This document shows positions 16,481 to 24,884 of a stretch of 64,000 nucleotides of DNA, piece after piece; position 1 is the stretch's first letter, and every line of letters begins with the position of its first letter. The DNA is taken from contig NZ_BMKD01000003.1 in NCBI RefSeq assembly GCF_014643835.1, positions 620,001 to 684,000 on the forward strand, given 5' to 3'. Source of the DNA: Mucilaginibacter rubeus. Its GTDB lineage: Bacteria; Bacteroidota; Bacteroidia; Sphingobacteriales; Sphingobacteriaceae. The translations under genes and the position numbers were made by a program. Below the pieces are notes generated by a model. The model saw only the letters and a list, made by a program, of their open reading frames with translations. It ran no database searches and was not told the origin of the DNA.

Positions 16481-18859
16481 ATGAATGCTAAACGAATTAT
16501 AAAAAAGGTTGCAGTATTGGGGTCGGGAGTAATGGGCAGTCGTATCGCCTGTCACTTTGCAAATATCGGCGTACAGGTACTGTTGCTTGATATTGTACCC
16601 AAGGATGCTCCGGCAGATAAAAAAGCGCGGAATAAAATTGTTAATGACGCGCTGGACTTCGCGTTAAAGTCAAACCCTTCGCCCATCTATCTCAAATCTT
16701 TCGCAAAACGTATTACAACCGGCAATTTTGAAGATGATATGCCCAAAATTGCGGATTGCGACTGGGTTATAGAGGTAGTTGTGGAACGGTTGGATATTAA
16801 ACAACATGTGTTTGAAACAGTAGAAAAGTACCGTAAACCCGGCACACTGATCACTTCCAATACATCCGGTATCCCAATACATTTAATGGCCGAAGGCAGG
16901 AGCGATGACTTTAAAAAATATTTCTGTGGAAGCCATTTCTTTAACCCTCCCCGGTATTTAAAATTACTGGAGATCATTCCCACAAAAGACACCTTAGCGG
17001 ACGTTGTTGATTTTTTGATGGACTATGGCGCAAAATACCTGGGAAAAACCACAGTGTTAGCCAAAGATACGCCGGCATTTATCGGTAACCGTATCGGGGT
17101 TTTCAGCATCATGAGTGTGCTGCATTATGTGGAGCAAACCGGTATGACGGTTGAAGAGGTTGATAAACTGACAGGGCCTGTAATAGGTCACCCAAAATCG
17201 GCCACCTTCCGCACCAATGATGTGGTGGGTTTAGATACGATGGTACATGTTGCCAACGGTCTTTACAAAAACGCACCCGATGATGAGGCAAGGGAGTTAT
17301 TCAAAATTCCTTCATTTGTTGAGGGAATGCTAAAAAATAACTGGCTGGGCAGTAAAACCGGGCAGGGTTTTTATAAAAAAGAAAAAGGCGAAGGTGGAAA
17401 CCAGTTTTATGCGCTCGATCTGAAAATGCTTGATTACAAGCCCTCTCAAAAAGTAAAATTTGCCTCGCTGGAAACTACAAAGGCGGTTGATAACTTAAAA
17501 GATAGGCTCAGGATCCTGGTTGCAGCAAAAGACAAAGCCGGTGATTTTTACAGGGCTACCTTTTATCAGTTATTTGCCTATGCCAGTAACCGCATCCCCG
17601 AAATAGCCGACGAACTTTATAAAATAGACGCAGCCACCAATGCGGGCTTCGGCTGGGAACTGGGCCCATTTGAAAAATGGGACGCGCTTGGTGTTGAGGA
17701 TACGGTAAAAGCCATGGAAGCGGCAGGGCACAAACCGGCCCAATGGGTATATGATATGCTTGCGGCGGGTGCAAAAAGCTTTTATAAAATAGAAGATGGC
17801 AAACGCCTGTATTATGATATTCCGTCGAAAAGCTACAAGGTGATTCCTGGTACCGAAGGCCTTATTTTGCTCGGTAATATCCGGGAAACAAATACGGTGT
17901 GGAAAAATAGCGGTACTACCATTACCGATATTGGTGATGGTATCCTGAACCTTGAGTTTCATACCAAAATGAATACAATAGGCGGTGAGGTGATTGAAGG
18001 CATCAATAAAGCCATCACCCTTGCCGAGGCAAGCTATAAAGGCTTAGTTATATCAAACGAGGGCGCAAATTTTAGCGCAGGGGCCAATGTGGGTATGATA
18101 TTTATGATGGCCGTTGAGCAGGAGTTTGACGAGCTCAATATGGTGATCAAGGCTTTCCAGAACACGATGATGAGGATCCGTTATTCATCAGTTCCAGTGG
18201 TTATAGCACCTCATCAAATGGCCCTGGGTGGCGGCTGCGAAATGTGCCTGCATGCCGATAAGGTAGTGGCACATGCCGAGCTATACATGGGTTTGGTTGA
18301 GTTTGGTGTTGGCTTGATTCCCGGAGGCGGGGGCACAAAGGAATTTGCCCTGCGCCTTTCAGACGAACTACAGGAAGGTGACGTAGAACTCAATAATTTC
18401 CGCGACCGTTTTTTAACCATCGGCCAGGCCAAAGTATCTACTTCGGCTTATGAGGCTTTTGAATTTGGCTATCTTAAAAAGGGCAGGGACATAGTGGTAG
18501 TATCGCGCGAGAGGCTCCTTGCCGAAGCTAAACAGCAATGCCTGCAGATGGCGAACGAAGGGTACATACAGCCTATTCCGCGCGGTGATATCAGGGTACT
18601 GGGTAAGCAGGCCCTGGGTTTAGGTTATGTAGGGGCCAATACTATGTACAGCGGTAATTACATCAGCGAGCACGATGTGAAAATTTCGCAAAAGCTGGCT
18701 TATGTGCTTTCGGGCGGTGATCTGTCCCAGCCTTCCATAGTGAGCGAGGAATATTTGCTGGGGTTGGAACGTGAAGCCTTTGTTTCGCTTTGTACCGAAA
18801 AGAAAACGCTTGAACGGATCCAATCGATTTTAACCGGTGGTAAAGTGTTAAGGAACTAA
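16481..18859 (+). CDS. 3-hydroxyacyl-CoA dehydrogenase / enoyl-CoA hydratase fusion (FadB/FadN type)
   Basis: A 792-residue bifunctional beta-oxidation enzyme. The NAD-binding Rossmann domain comes first (VLGSGVMGSRIACHFANIG, residues 12-30). The 3-hydroxyacyl-CoA dehydrogenase C-terminal domains follow, with the SHFFNPP motif and KDTPAFIGNRIGVF. The crotonase domain is at residues about 490-700, with NFSAGANVGMI forming the oxyanion hole and EFGVGLIPGGGGTKE carrying a catalytic Glu. This order (dehydrogenase first) matches the FadN group of Gram-positives and Bacteroidota, not E. coli FadB. It hydrates enoyl-CoA and oxidises 3-hydroxyacyl-CoA. It is followed 26 bases later by the thiolase, with which it probably works as a complex. 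Confidence 0.93.
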   Translation: MNAKRIIKKVAVLGSGVMGSRIACHFANIGVQVLLLDIVPKDAPADKKARNKIVNDALDFALKSNPSPIYLKSFAKRITTGNFEDDMPKIADCDWVIEVVVERLDIKQHVFETVEKYRKPGTLITSNTSGIPIHLMAEGRSDDFKKYFCGSHFFNPPRYLKLLEIIPTKDTLADVVDFLMDYGAKYLGKTTVLAKDTPAFIGNRIGVFSIMSVLHYVEQTGMTVEEVDKLTGPVIGHPKSATFRTNDVVGLDTMVHVANGLYKNAPDDEARELFKIPSFVEGMLKNNWLGSKTGQGFYKKEKGEGGNQFYALDLKMLDYKPSQKVKFASLETTKAVDNLKDRLRILVAAKDKAGDFYRATFYQLFAYASNRIPEIADELYKIDAATNAGFGWELGPFEKWDALGVEDTVKAMEAAGHKPAQWVYDMLAAGAKSFYKIEDGKRLYYDIPSKSYKVIPGTEGLILLGNIRETNTVWKNSGTTITDIGDGILNLEFHTKMNTIGGEVIEGINKAITLAEASYKGLVISNEGANFSAGANVGMIFMMAVEQEFDELNMVIKAFQNTMMRIRYSSVPVVIAPHQMALGGGCEMCLHADKVVAHAELYMGLVEFGVGLIPGGGGTKEFALRLSDELQEGDVELNNFRDRFLTIGQAKVSTSAYEAFEFGYLKKGRDIVVVSRERLLAEAKQQCLQMANEGYIQPIPRGDIRVLGKQALGLGYVGANTMYSGNYISEHDVKISQKLAYVLSGGDLSQPSIVSEEYLLGLEREAFVSLCTEKKTLERIQSILTGGKVLRN

Positions 18860-18885
18860 ATTTTTTAAGTATAAATCTCAATAAA

Positions 18886-20061
18886 ATGAACGCATATATA
18901 GTGGCAGCCAGCCGCAGCGCTGTTGGAAAAGCTACCCGGGGCGGGTTTAGGTTTACCCGTCCGGATACGCTTGCGGCGGATGTGATCAGGCATCTGCTGG
19001 CATCAGTGCCTAATGTTGATAAAGAGCAGATTGATGATGTAATTGTAGGCAATGCTACACCCGAAGCCGAACAGGGATTGAATGTTGCGAGACTGATTTC
19101 ATTAATGGCGCTTGATACCGATAAAGTACCCGGCATGACGGTGAACCGTTATTGCTCATCGGGACTGGAAACAATTGCCATAGCATCAGCAAAAATACAC
19201 AGCGGTATTGCCGATTGTATTATCGCGGGTGGTGTGGAAAGCATGAGCCTGATCCCGATGGGGGGCTGGCGCATTGTGCCTAACGCCGATATTGCCCTTG
19301 CACATCCCGATTATTACTGGGGCATGGGCCTCACTGCCGAAGCTGTAGCTAAAGAATATCATATCGGCCGCGAAGAGCAGGATCAGTTTGCTTACAATTC
19401 GCATCAAAAAGCCATCAATGCTATTAAAGAAGGCAAGTTTAAAGAAGAAATAGCGCCGGTAAATATTGTGGAAACCTATGTAGATGAGAGCGGCAAAAAA
19501 GCGAAAAGGGAATTTAAGGTAGATACAGATGAAGGTCCGCGCAGCGATACCTCAATTGACGCGCTGGCAAAGCTTAAACCGGTATTTGATGTAAAGGGCG
19601 TGGTAACTGCAGGCAATTCGTCACAAACCAGTGATGGGGCGGCTTTTGTGATGGTGGTTAGCAAACGTTTTATGAAACAGAACAACCTTAAACCCATAGC
19701 CCGGCTGGTTAATTACGCCGTTGCAGGTGTGCCGCCGCGGATCATGGGGATAGGCCCGCTGGTGGCTATCCCCAAAGTGTTAAAAATGGCAGGGATGAAA
19801 CAGCAGGATATTGATCTGATAGAATTGAATGAAGCTTTTGCTTCACAATCACTGGCGATAATAAAGGGGCTGGAGCTTAATCCCGAAATTGTAAATGTAA
19901 ACGGAGGGGCTATATCGCTCGGCCATCCGCTTGGTTGTACCGGGGCCAAACTTTCTGTTCAGCTTTTTAACGAATTGAAAAGGCGCGAAAAAAAGTATGG
20001 CATGGTTACCATGTGTGTAGGCACCGGGCAGGGCGCGGCGGGTGTATTTGAACTGTTGTAG
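18886..20061 (+). CDS. fadA: Acetyl-CoA acyltransferase (3-ketoacyl-CoA thiolase)
   Basis: A 391-residue thiolase. The acyl-accepting Cys is in VNRYCSSGLETIAIAS (about residue 88). The second active-site region is GGAISLGHPLGCTGAKL with its His. The third is TMCVGTGQGAAGVFE with the proton-shuttling Cys; the usual GGGQG is GTGQG here. It cleaves 3-ketoacyl-CoA with CoA, giving acetyl-CoA and a chain two carbons shorter. It lies directly after the FadB-like gene, the classical fadBA pairing, and before the acyl-CoA ligase. Length and motifs favour a degradative rather than a biosynthetic thiolase. Confidence 0.93.
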   Translation: MNAYIVAASRSAVGKATRGGFRFTRPDTLAADVIRHLLASVPNVDKEQIDDVIVGNATPEAEQGLNVARLISLMALDTDKVPGMTVNRYCSSGLETIAIASAKIHSGIADCIIAGGVESMSLIPMGGWRIVPNADIALAHPDYYWGMGLTAEAVAKEYHIGREEQDQFAYNSHQKAINAIKEGKFKEEIAPVNIVETYVDESGKKAKREFKVDTDEGPRSDTSIDALAKLKPVFDVKGVVTAGNSSQTSDGAAFVMVVSKRFMKQNNLKPIARLVNYAVAGVPPRIMGIGPLVAIPKVLKMAGMKQQDIDLIELNEAFASQSLAIIKGLELNPEIVNVNGGAISLGHPLGCTGAKLSVQLFNELKRREKKYGMVTMCVGTGQGAAGVFELL

Positions 20062-20091
20062 GAATTTACCTTTATCTAAACCATTGCAAGC

Positions 20092-21906
20092 ATGGAAAAG
20101 GCGACAAGATTGTTTGATTGCATGATTACCCAGGCTAAGGAGCCTAAGGTGGATCTTTTGAATGCGAAGGAGAATGGTTCCTGGAGGTCATACAGCACCC
20201 AAGAAGTGCATGCCATGATCAACCAGCTATCCGCAGCCTTGTTGGCCCTGGGCGTTTCGGGCGGTGACGGCACTACCGAAGGCCGCGATAAAATAGGTTT
20301 GATAAGCAACGGCAGACCCGAGTGGATCATAACCGATCTGGCAGTACAGCAAACGGGAGCCATACTGGTCCCGCTATACCCTAATACAGGGACTAAAGAA
20401 ATTGAGCAGATCCTGAACGAGGCCGAAGTGAAATATGTATTTGTAAGCAGCAAAGATTTATGCGATAAGGTTAAGGAAGTTCATTTAAATATACCCTCGT
20501 TAAAAGGCATATTTACTTTCGATAACATCGACGGCTGTGATTATTGGGGCACATTGCTTAAGCCTTTGCAAGAAGGTTATCAGCAAAAAATGCAGCAGAT
20601 CAATGATCAGATTACTGAAGACGATGTGGCAACCATCATTTATACTTCGGGCACTACGGGCCGGCCAAAAGGGGTAATGATTACACATAAAAACATCATG
20701 ACCAATGCCTCGGCATCCGGCGACATTCTCAGCCGGATCCCCGTTACAGAAAAGCGCGCTTTGAGCTTTTTGCCGCTGAACCACATTTTTGAAAAGATGT
20801 GTACCTATGTTTATCTGTACTACGGTTTTTCTATTTATTACGCCGAAAGTATGGACACCATCGGCGCAAATATGAAAGAGGTAAAGCCGTCCCTTTTTAC
20901 CGCGGTTCCCCGCTTGCTCGAAAAAGTATTTGAGAAAATTATGGTGCAGGGGCAGAAACTAACCGGTATTAAAAGGAAGATCTTTTTCTGGTCGGTAAAA
21001 CTGGCCGAAGCTTATGAAATTAATAATACCAGTCTGCGGTATAAGATCAAACTGGCCATAGCCGATAAATTGGTTTACAGCAAATGGCGTGCTGCTATAG
21101 GCGGAAATATAAAAGCCATCGTAGTCGGCAGTTCGGCCTGCCCCATTAAGCTGGAAAGAATTTTTACCGCTGCCGATATTGTTATTATGGAAGGTTATGG
21201 GCTTACCGAAACATCGCCTGTAATTGCTGTTAACTGTTATGAAAAAAGCGGAAGGAAATTTGGCACCGTAGGTCGTTTGCTGAGCGGTGTACAGGTGAAG
21301 ATAGCCGCTGATGGCGAGATCCTCTGCAAAGGCCCGAATGTGATGCTGGGCTATTATAAAAACCCTGAACTAACGGCAGATGTACTGGAAGACGGCTGGT
21401 TCCATACCGGGGATATAGGCGAACTGGACCGGGATGGGTTCCTGAAAATAACGGATCGGAAAAAAGAGATCTTTAAAACTTCGGGCGGTAAATACGTGGC
21501 CCCGCTACCCATCGAAAATAAGATGAAGGAAAATTATTTTATTGAGCAGATGATGGTTGTTGGTGCGGAAAAGAAATTTGTCGCGGCGCTCATTGTACCA
21601 TCCTACACTCATTTAAAGCCTTGGTGTAAGGACAATGACATCACTTTTTCATCCAATAGTGAATTGGTTAAAAATGCGAAGGTTATTGAGCTTTATCAAT
21701 CCATTATCAATAACTATAATCCCGAATTTAACCATGTTGAACAGGTGAAGAAGATCACCTTGCTTCCTAATGAATGGTCGATAGATAGCGGTGAGCTTAC
21801 CCCAACAGGTAAAATGAAACGGAAAGTGATCACCGAAAAATACAAAACCGAAATAGATAAAATGTATCCCTGCGAAGTAAGCGAAGATCCAACCCTTGTA
21901 AATTAA
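20092..21906 (+). CDS. Long-chain acyl-CoA synthetase (FadD15-like AMP-forming ligase)
   Basis: A 604-residue ANL-superfamily ligase that activates fatty acids to acyl-CoA using ATP. The P-loop-like motif IIYTSGTTGRPKGVM is near residue 182. The YGLTETSPV motif A5 is near 363. The hinge GWFHTGDIGELDRDGFLKIT is followed by DRKKEIFKTSGGKYVAP. The length and the late ENYFIEQ motif match the FadD15/long-chain group. It is cytosolic or peripheral at the membrane. It starts 30 bases after the thiolase and ends 3 bases before the enoyl-CoA isomerase gene, so tight co-transcription is expected. It supplies substrate for the upstream enzymes. Confidence 0.93.
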   Translation: MEKATRLFDCMITQAKEPKVDLLNAKENGSWRSYSTQEVHAMINQLSAALLALGVSGGDGTTEGRDKIGLISNGRPEWIITDLAVQQTGAILVPLYPNTGTKEIEQILNEAEVKYVFVSSKDLCDKVKEVHLNIPSLKGIFTFDNIDGCDYWGTLLKPLQEGYQQKMQQINDQITEDDVATIIYTSGTTGRPKGVMITHKNIMTNASASGDILSRIPVTEKRALSFLPLNHIFEKMCTYVYLYYGFSIYYAESMDTIGANMKEVKPSLFTAVPRLLEKVFEKIMVQGQKLTGIKRKIFFWSVKLAEAYEINNTSLRYKIKLAIADKLVYSKWRAAIGGNIKAIVVGSSACPIKLERIFTAADIVIMEGYGLTETSPVIAVNCYEKSGRKFGTVGRLLSGVQVKIAADGEILCKGPNVMLGYYKNPELTADVLEDGWFHTGDIGELDRDGFLKITDRKKEIFKTSGGKYVAPLPIENKMKENYFIEQMMVVGAEKKFVAALIVPSYTHLKPWCKDNDITFSSNSELVKNAKVIELYQSIINNYNPEFNHVEQVKKITLLPNEWSIDSGELTPTGKMKRKVITEKYKTEIDKMYPCEVSEDPTLVN

Positions 21907-21909
21907 CCG

Positions 21910-22686
21910 ATGAATACATTTCAAACAACAATACAAGGGCGGTTGATAGTGATTTCGCTCGATAGGGGGAGGTCGAACGCCATCAATCATGAAATGGTTA
22001 AAGAGCTGACCTCTTGTATCAAAACGCTGGAGCATGATGATAACGTAGGCGGGGTTATTTTAACCGGCAAGGAAGGTTTTTTCTCGTCGGGGATCGACCT
22101 GATTGAGGCTTATGATTATGATGAGGCACAAAGCCGCGAGTTTTGGGTGGATTTTTTAGCCCTGCAAAGTGCCTTGGCTGGTTTCAGGAAACCTTTGGTA
22201 GCTGCCATTAGCGGTCACAGCCCGGCGGGCGGCTGCATATTAGCTATTTGCTGCGATTATCGGGTGATGATTGAAGGAGCATTTATCATCGGCTTAAATG
22301 AAGTTCCGGTTGGTATTATCGTTCCTGATAGTGTTTTTAGCTTATATGCATTTTGGCTTGGCCAGCGTAAAGCTTATCAATATTTGATGGAAGGGAAGCT
22401 GCTTAAGGTAAACGAAGCTTTAGAAGCCGGGCTTATCGATGACGTTGTTTCACCGGATAGGTTAATGAACGCTGCAATAGAAAAGGTGACAGCCTTTATG
22501 AAACTGAACCCGGTTACCTGGACGGAAAGTAAATTGAATTTGCGAAAGGAGTTGATAGGGAAACTCAAAGCCGACCAAACCGATACCCTGGACAAAATGC
22601 TGAAGCAATGGTGGGCACCCGAAACCAGGCAAGGTCTTCAAATGATGATCCAAAATTTAAAATCAAAAAATACAGATGTTAAATAA
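21910..22686 (+). CDS. Enoyl-CoA isomerase/hydratase, ECI1-like
   Basis: A 258-residue crotonase-fold protein. The oxyanion-hole motifs are GKEGFFSSGIDLIEAYD and SGHSPAGGCILAICCDYRVM. The second, together with GLNEVPVGIIVP, closely resembles mitochondrial delta3,delta2-enoyl-CoA isomerase (ECI1) rather than the standard hydratase. An isomerase moves double bonds of unsaturated fatty acids into the position the hydratase can use. The next gene is a dienoyl-CoA reductase-like SDR, the partner auxiliary enzyme, which supports the isomerase reading. It begins 3 bases after the ligase. Plain hydratase activity remains possible. Confidence 0.85.
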   Translation: MNTFQTTIQGRLIVISLDRGRSNAINHEMVKELTSCIKTLEHDDNVGGVILTGKEGFFSSGIDLIEAYDYDEAQSREFWVDFLALQSALAGFRKPLVAAISGHSPAGGCILAICCDYRVMIEGAFIIGLNEVPVGIIVPDSVFSLYAFWLGQRKAYQYLMEGKLLKVNEALEAGLIDDVVSPDRLMNAAIEKVTAFMKLNPVTWTESKLNLRKELIGKLKADQTDTLDKMLKQWWAPETRQGLQMMIQNLKSKNTDVK

Positions 22687-22692
22687 TTGACG

Positions 22693-23604
22693 ATGACAGA
22701 TCCTAAAATTTCAAATGATGCTGCAAATCCAAACGCCGCGACTGCCGGTGGAATGTTAAGAGATGACGCTTTAAAAGGAAAAACCATCATTGTAACGGGC
22801 GGCGGAACAGGTTTAGGCAAGGCCATGGGGACTTACTTTTTGCATTTGGGTGCTAACCTGGTAATTACCAGTCGCAAATTGGATGTGCTGCAACAAACTG
22901 CAGCCGAAATGGAAGCCGAAACCGGGCGTAAAGTATTGCCAATAGCCTGCGACGTGCGGAAGTACGACCAGGTTGAAGCAATGTTGCAGCAAGCTATTGA
23001 AACATTTGGGCAGGTTGATGCACTATTGAATAACGCGGCAGGTAATTTTATTTCGCCTACGGAGCGTTTATCGGCAAACGCGTTTTCGGCTATCATTGAT
23101 ATTGTTTTAAAAGGTTCGGCCAATTGTTCGCTGGCTTTGGGCAAATATTGGATCAGAGAGAAAATGCCCGGAAACATCCTGAATATCATAACCACTTATG
23201 CTTTTACAGGTTCGGCTTATGTTGTGCCCTCGGCCTGTGCAAAAGGCGGTGTGCTGGCCATGACCAGATCCTTAGCCGTTGAGTGGGGCAGGCATGGCAT
23301 CCGTGCCAATGCCATTGCGCCGGGGCCCTTTCCTACCAAAGGCGCATGGGAAAGATTATTGCCCGGAGATATGGCCCAAAAGTTTGATTTCAAAAACAGG
23401 GTGCCGCTTAAACGTGTAGGCGAACACCAGGAGCTGGCTAACCTGGCCGCTTTTTTGGTATCCGATTATTCAGGATACATTAATGGCGAGGTGATTACCA
23501 TCGATGGGGGAGAGTGGCTGCAGGGTGCCGGTCAGTTCAGCGGGCTCGAAATGATACCAGATGAAATGTGGGATGATATTGAGAAGGCTACGAGGTCGGC
23601 GTAG
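22693..23604 (+). CDS. 2,4-dienoyl-CoA reductase-like SDR (DECR type)
   Basis: A short-chain dehydrogenase of 303 residues from ATG 22693; an in-frame TTG at 22687 directly abuts the previous stop but is less likely. The cofactor motif is TGGGTGLGKAMG. The LNNAAGNF motif and the segment YVVPSACAKGGVLAMTRSL replace the classical S-Y-K triad spacing. The same pattern, with the Lys in S-A-x-A-K and the Tyr placed elsewhere, is known from mitochondrial and peroxisomal DECR. The following IAPGPFPTKGAWERL also fits. It reduces dienoyl-CoA with NADPH during breakdown of polyunsaturated fatty acids. It is the last enzyme of the cluster. Confidence 0.88.
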   Translation: MTDPKISNDAANPNAATAGGMLRDDALKGKTIIVTGGGTGLGKAMGTYFLHLGANLVITSRKLDVLQQTAAEMEAETGRKVLPIACDVRKYDQVEAMLQQAIETFGQVDALLNNAAGNFISPTERLSANAFSAIIDIVLKGSANCSLALGKYWIREKMPGNILNIITTYAFTGSAYVVPSACAKGGVLAMTRSLAVEWGRHGIRANAIAPGPFPTKGAWERLLPGDMAQKFDFKNRVPLKRVGEHQELANLAAFLVSDYSGYINGEVITIDGGEWLQGAGQFSGLEMIPDEMWDDIEKATRSA

Positions 23605-23762
23605 GGTGGTCGGTAGTTAATAAATAGATTTTTTCAAAAAAACTCCGTGTAATTTGTTAATTGCTCCCAATATATTTCTTCATGCAAGTATGTTAGGTAA
23701 TGTTTGTCAACTTGGAAAAGTTTAGGGTAATGGCTAAGTTTATAGTCACCAAGCTAAATCAC

Positions 23763-24278
23763 ATGAGAAAAACTTTACTCTTAATCTTTTTATGTATTCC
23801 GCAATTATTATTGGCTCAAATTCCGGGCGGCAAGTGGGATGGCCCCTTGATTACGAAATACGGCACATTTCACAAGGGAGATACGCTAAAAGTGGGTTTG
23901 GGTTCTGATCCGAATGGCGATTTTAAATTTATCTATCAACCTGCAAACGATTTGCTTGGAACTGATCAAGTGAACTTCCAAAAAATGTATGCAAGTACAA
24001 GGCTTATCGTAAAATATTTTAAAGAATGGGAATCTCACAAATTCGGGCTTAAACAATTTACCGTTGTAAGTTTCCCGTCAAGAAATGGTGTAGTCGAATT
24101 AGAAGCAGCTATCGAAGCTGGAGAGATAATCGTGCCAAATTTCAAGCCTAAACAATTAAATCAGGTCCCACAATTCAGTGTCGCCGACGAGTTAACAAAA
24201 CTTAAAAGACTATTGGACGATGGTGTTTTAACGAAAGATGAATACGAATCGCAAAAGAAAAAGTTATTGGGAAATTAA
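23763..24278 (+). CDS. Exported protein with C-terminal SHOCT domain
   Basis: A 171-residue protein from ATG 23763, where a signal peptide starts (MRKTLLLIFLCIPQLLLAQ). The in-frame upstream ATG at 23700 would bury the signal and is rejected. The middle region is unrecognised. The last 34 residues (ELTKLKRLLDDGVLTKDEYE, then QKKKLLGN) are a SHOCT short helical module, which usually mediates oligomer or membrane-partner contacts. It is the last gene before the tRNA-derived repeat at 24340 and so marks the left chromosomal flank of the candidate island. No function is assigned. Confidence 0.75.
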   Translation: MRKTLLLIFLCIPQLLLAQIPGGKWDGPLITKYGTFHKGDTLKVGLGSDPNGDFKFIYQPANDLLGTDQVNFQKMYASTRLIVKYFKEWESHKFGLKQFTVVSFPSRNGVVELEAAIEAGEIIVPNFKPKQLNQVPQFSVADELTKLKRLLDDGVLTKDEYESQKKKLLGN

Positions 24279-24310
24279 AAAATCCAGTCTTTTTAACAGC
24301 TCATTCTAAC

Positions 24311-24343
24311 AATGAAAAAGCCCGCCGCTCAACGGAAGACTTT
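24311..24343 (-). terminator. Weak terminator-like hairpin beside the tRNA-Gln fragment
   Basis: AAAG and CTTT outer arms and CCG/CGG inner arms form an imperfect hairpin. On the minus strand it is followed by a short T-run (A-run 24315-24319). It stands where a terminator would follow the 3' end of a tRNA-Gln gene read leftward. This fits displaced original sequence at an island end. Confidence 0.35.
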
Positions 24344-24385
24344 CCAAAACAAGTTTTCCTACAAGGGCTCGAACCTCAATCTTCA
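24340..24385 (-). repeat. Orphan 3' half of tRNA-Gln (candidate att site, left)
   Basis: These 46 bases are identical to 50215-50260. They cover the tRNA-Gln(CTG) gene from the 3' strand of the anticodon stem, through the T-arm (GAGGTTCGAGCCC on the minus strand) and acceptor strand, to 14 bases past the 3' end. The 5' half of a tRNA is absent. Identity stops abruptly at 24386. This is the classical footprint of site-specific integration into a tRNA 3' end. Confidence 0.8.
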
Positions 24386-24884
24386 AACATAGTGGCAAAA
24401 CCTTTCAGATCATCTAAAAATTGGTTCGTGGGAGTGTCGGGCTTGCGTACTATTTTGGGTAAGTTGTCAACTCAACTGACAACTTTTTTCTATGGAATGA
24501 ACTTTAGCTCCTCACACGCGCCTTACTTTTCCCTGTTACATCAATTCGGTTTGATCGGTGCTCAATTGAAAATGATAACCTTTTTTAATTGAGATTTTTC
24601 TCGTTTTTATTTGAATTATATACTTGTTATACAGGCGTTTGTATTTATTTGTTGTGAGATTTTTTGTGGATGCCGGTCGCGATTGTGTATTGGGGATTAC
24701 TAACTTTCTAATTTCACAACGTACCAATTTGCGCTTTGCCAATACCTGGCGGCCATCAAAATCTCACTTTATGAAAACAGAAAACCGGGCTCATTCGCCG
24801 CCTTAATGGCACTCATTTTCGTCGTGGCCGGAGACCTTATTGCGCGGCCAATTAACCTCAAAAATCAATCTATAATTTCTTTTT
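24386..24884. other. Gene-free left end of the candidate island
   Basis: Only weak ORFs of up to about 84 codons without recognisable features occur here. A perfect terminator hairpin is at 24461-24489. The rest is AT-rich and would hold the promoter of the first SusC-like gene. No remnant of an integrase was recognised. Confidence 0.5.
24461..24489 (+). terminator. Intrinsic terminator
   Basis: AAGTTGTCA (24461-24469) and TGACAACTT (24477-24485) form a perfect 9-bp stem with a 7-base loop, followed by a T-run to 24489. It would stop rightward transcription entering from the SHOCT gene across the island boundary. Confidence 0.75.

Noticed and set aside
24386-24884. Possible integrase remnant at the left end of the island
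   Set aside because: The ORFs here are short and show no tyrosine-recombinase motifs, and a terminator hairpin runs through one of them. No integrase is claimed.
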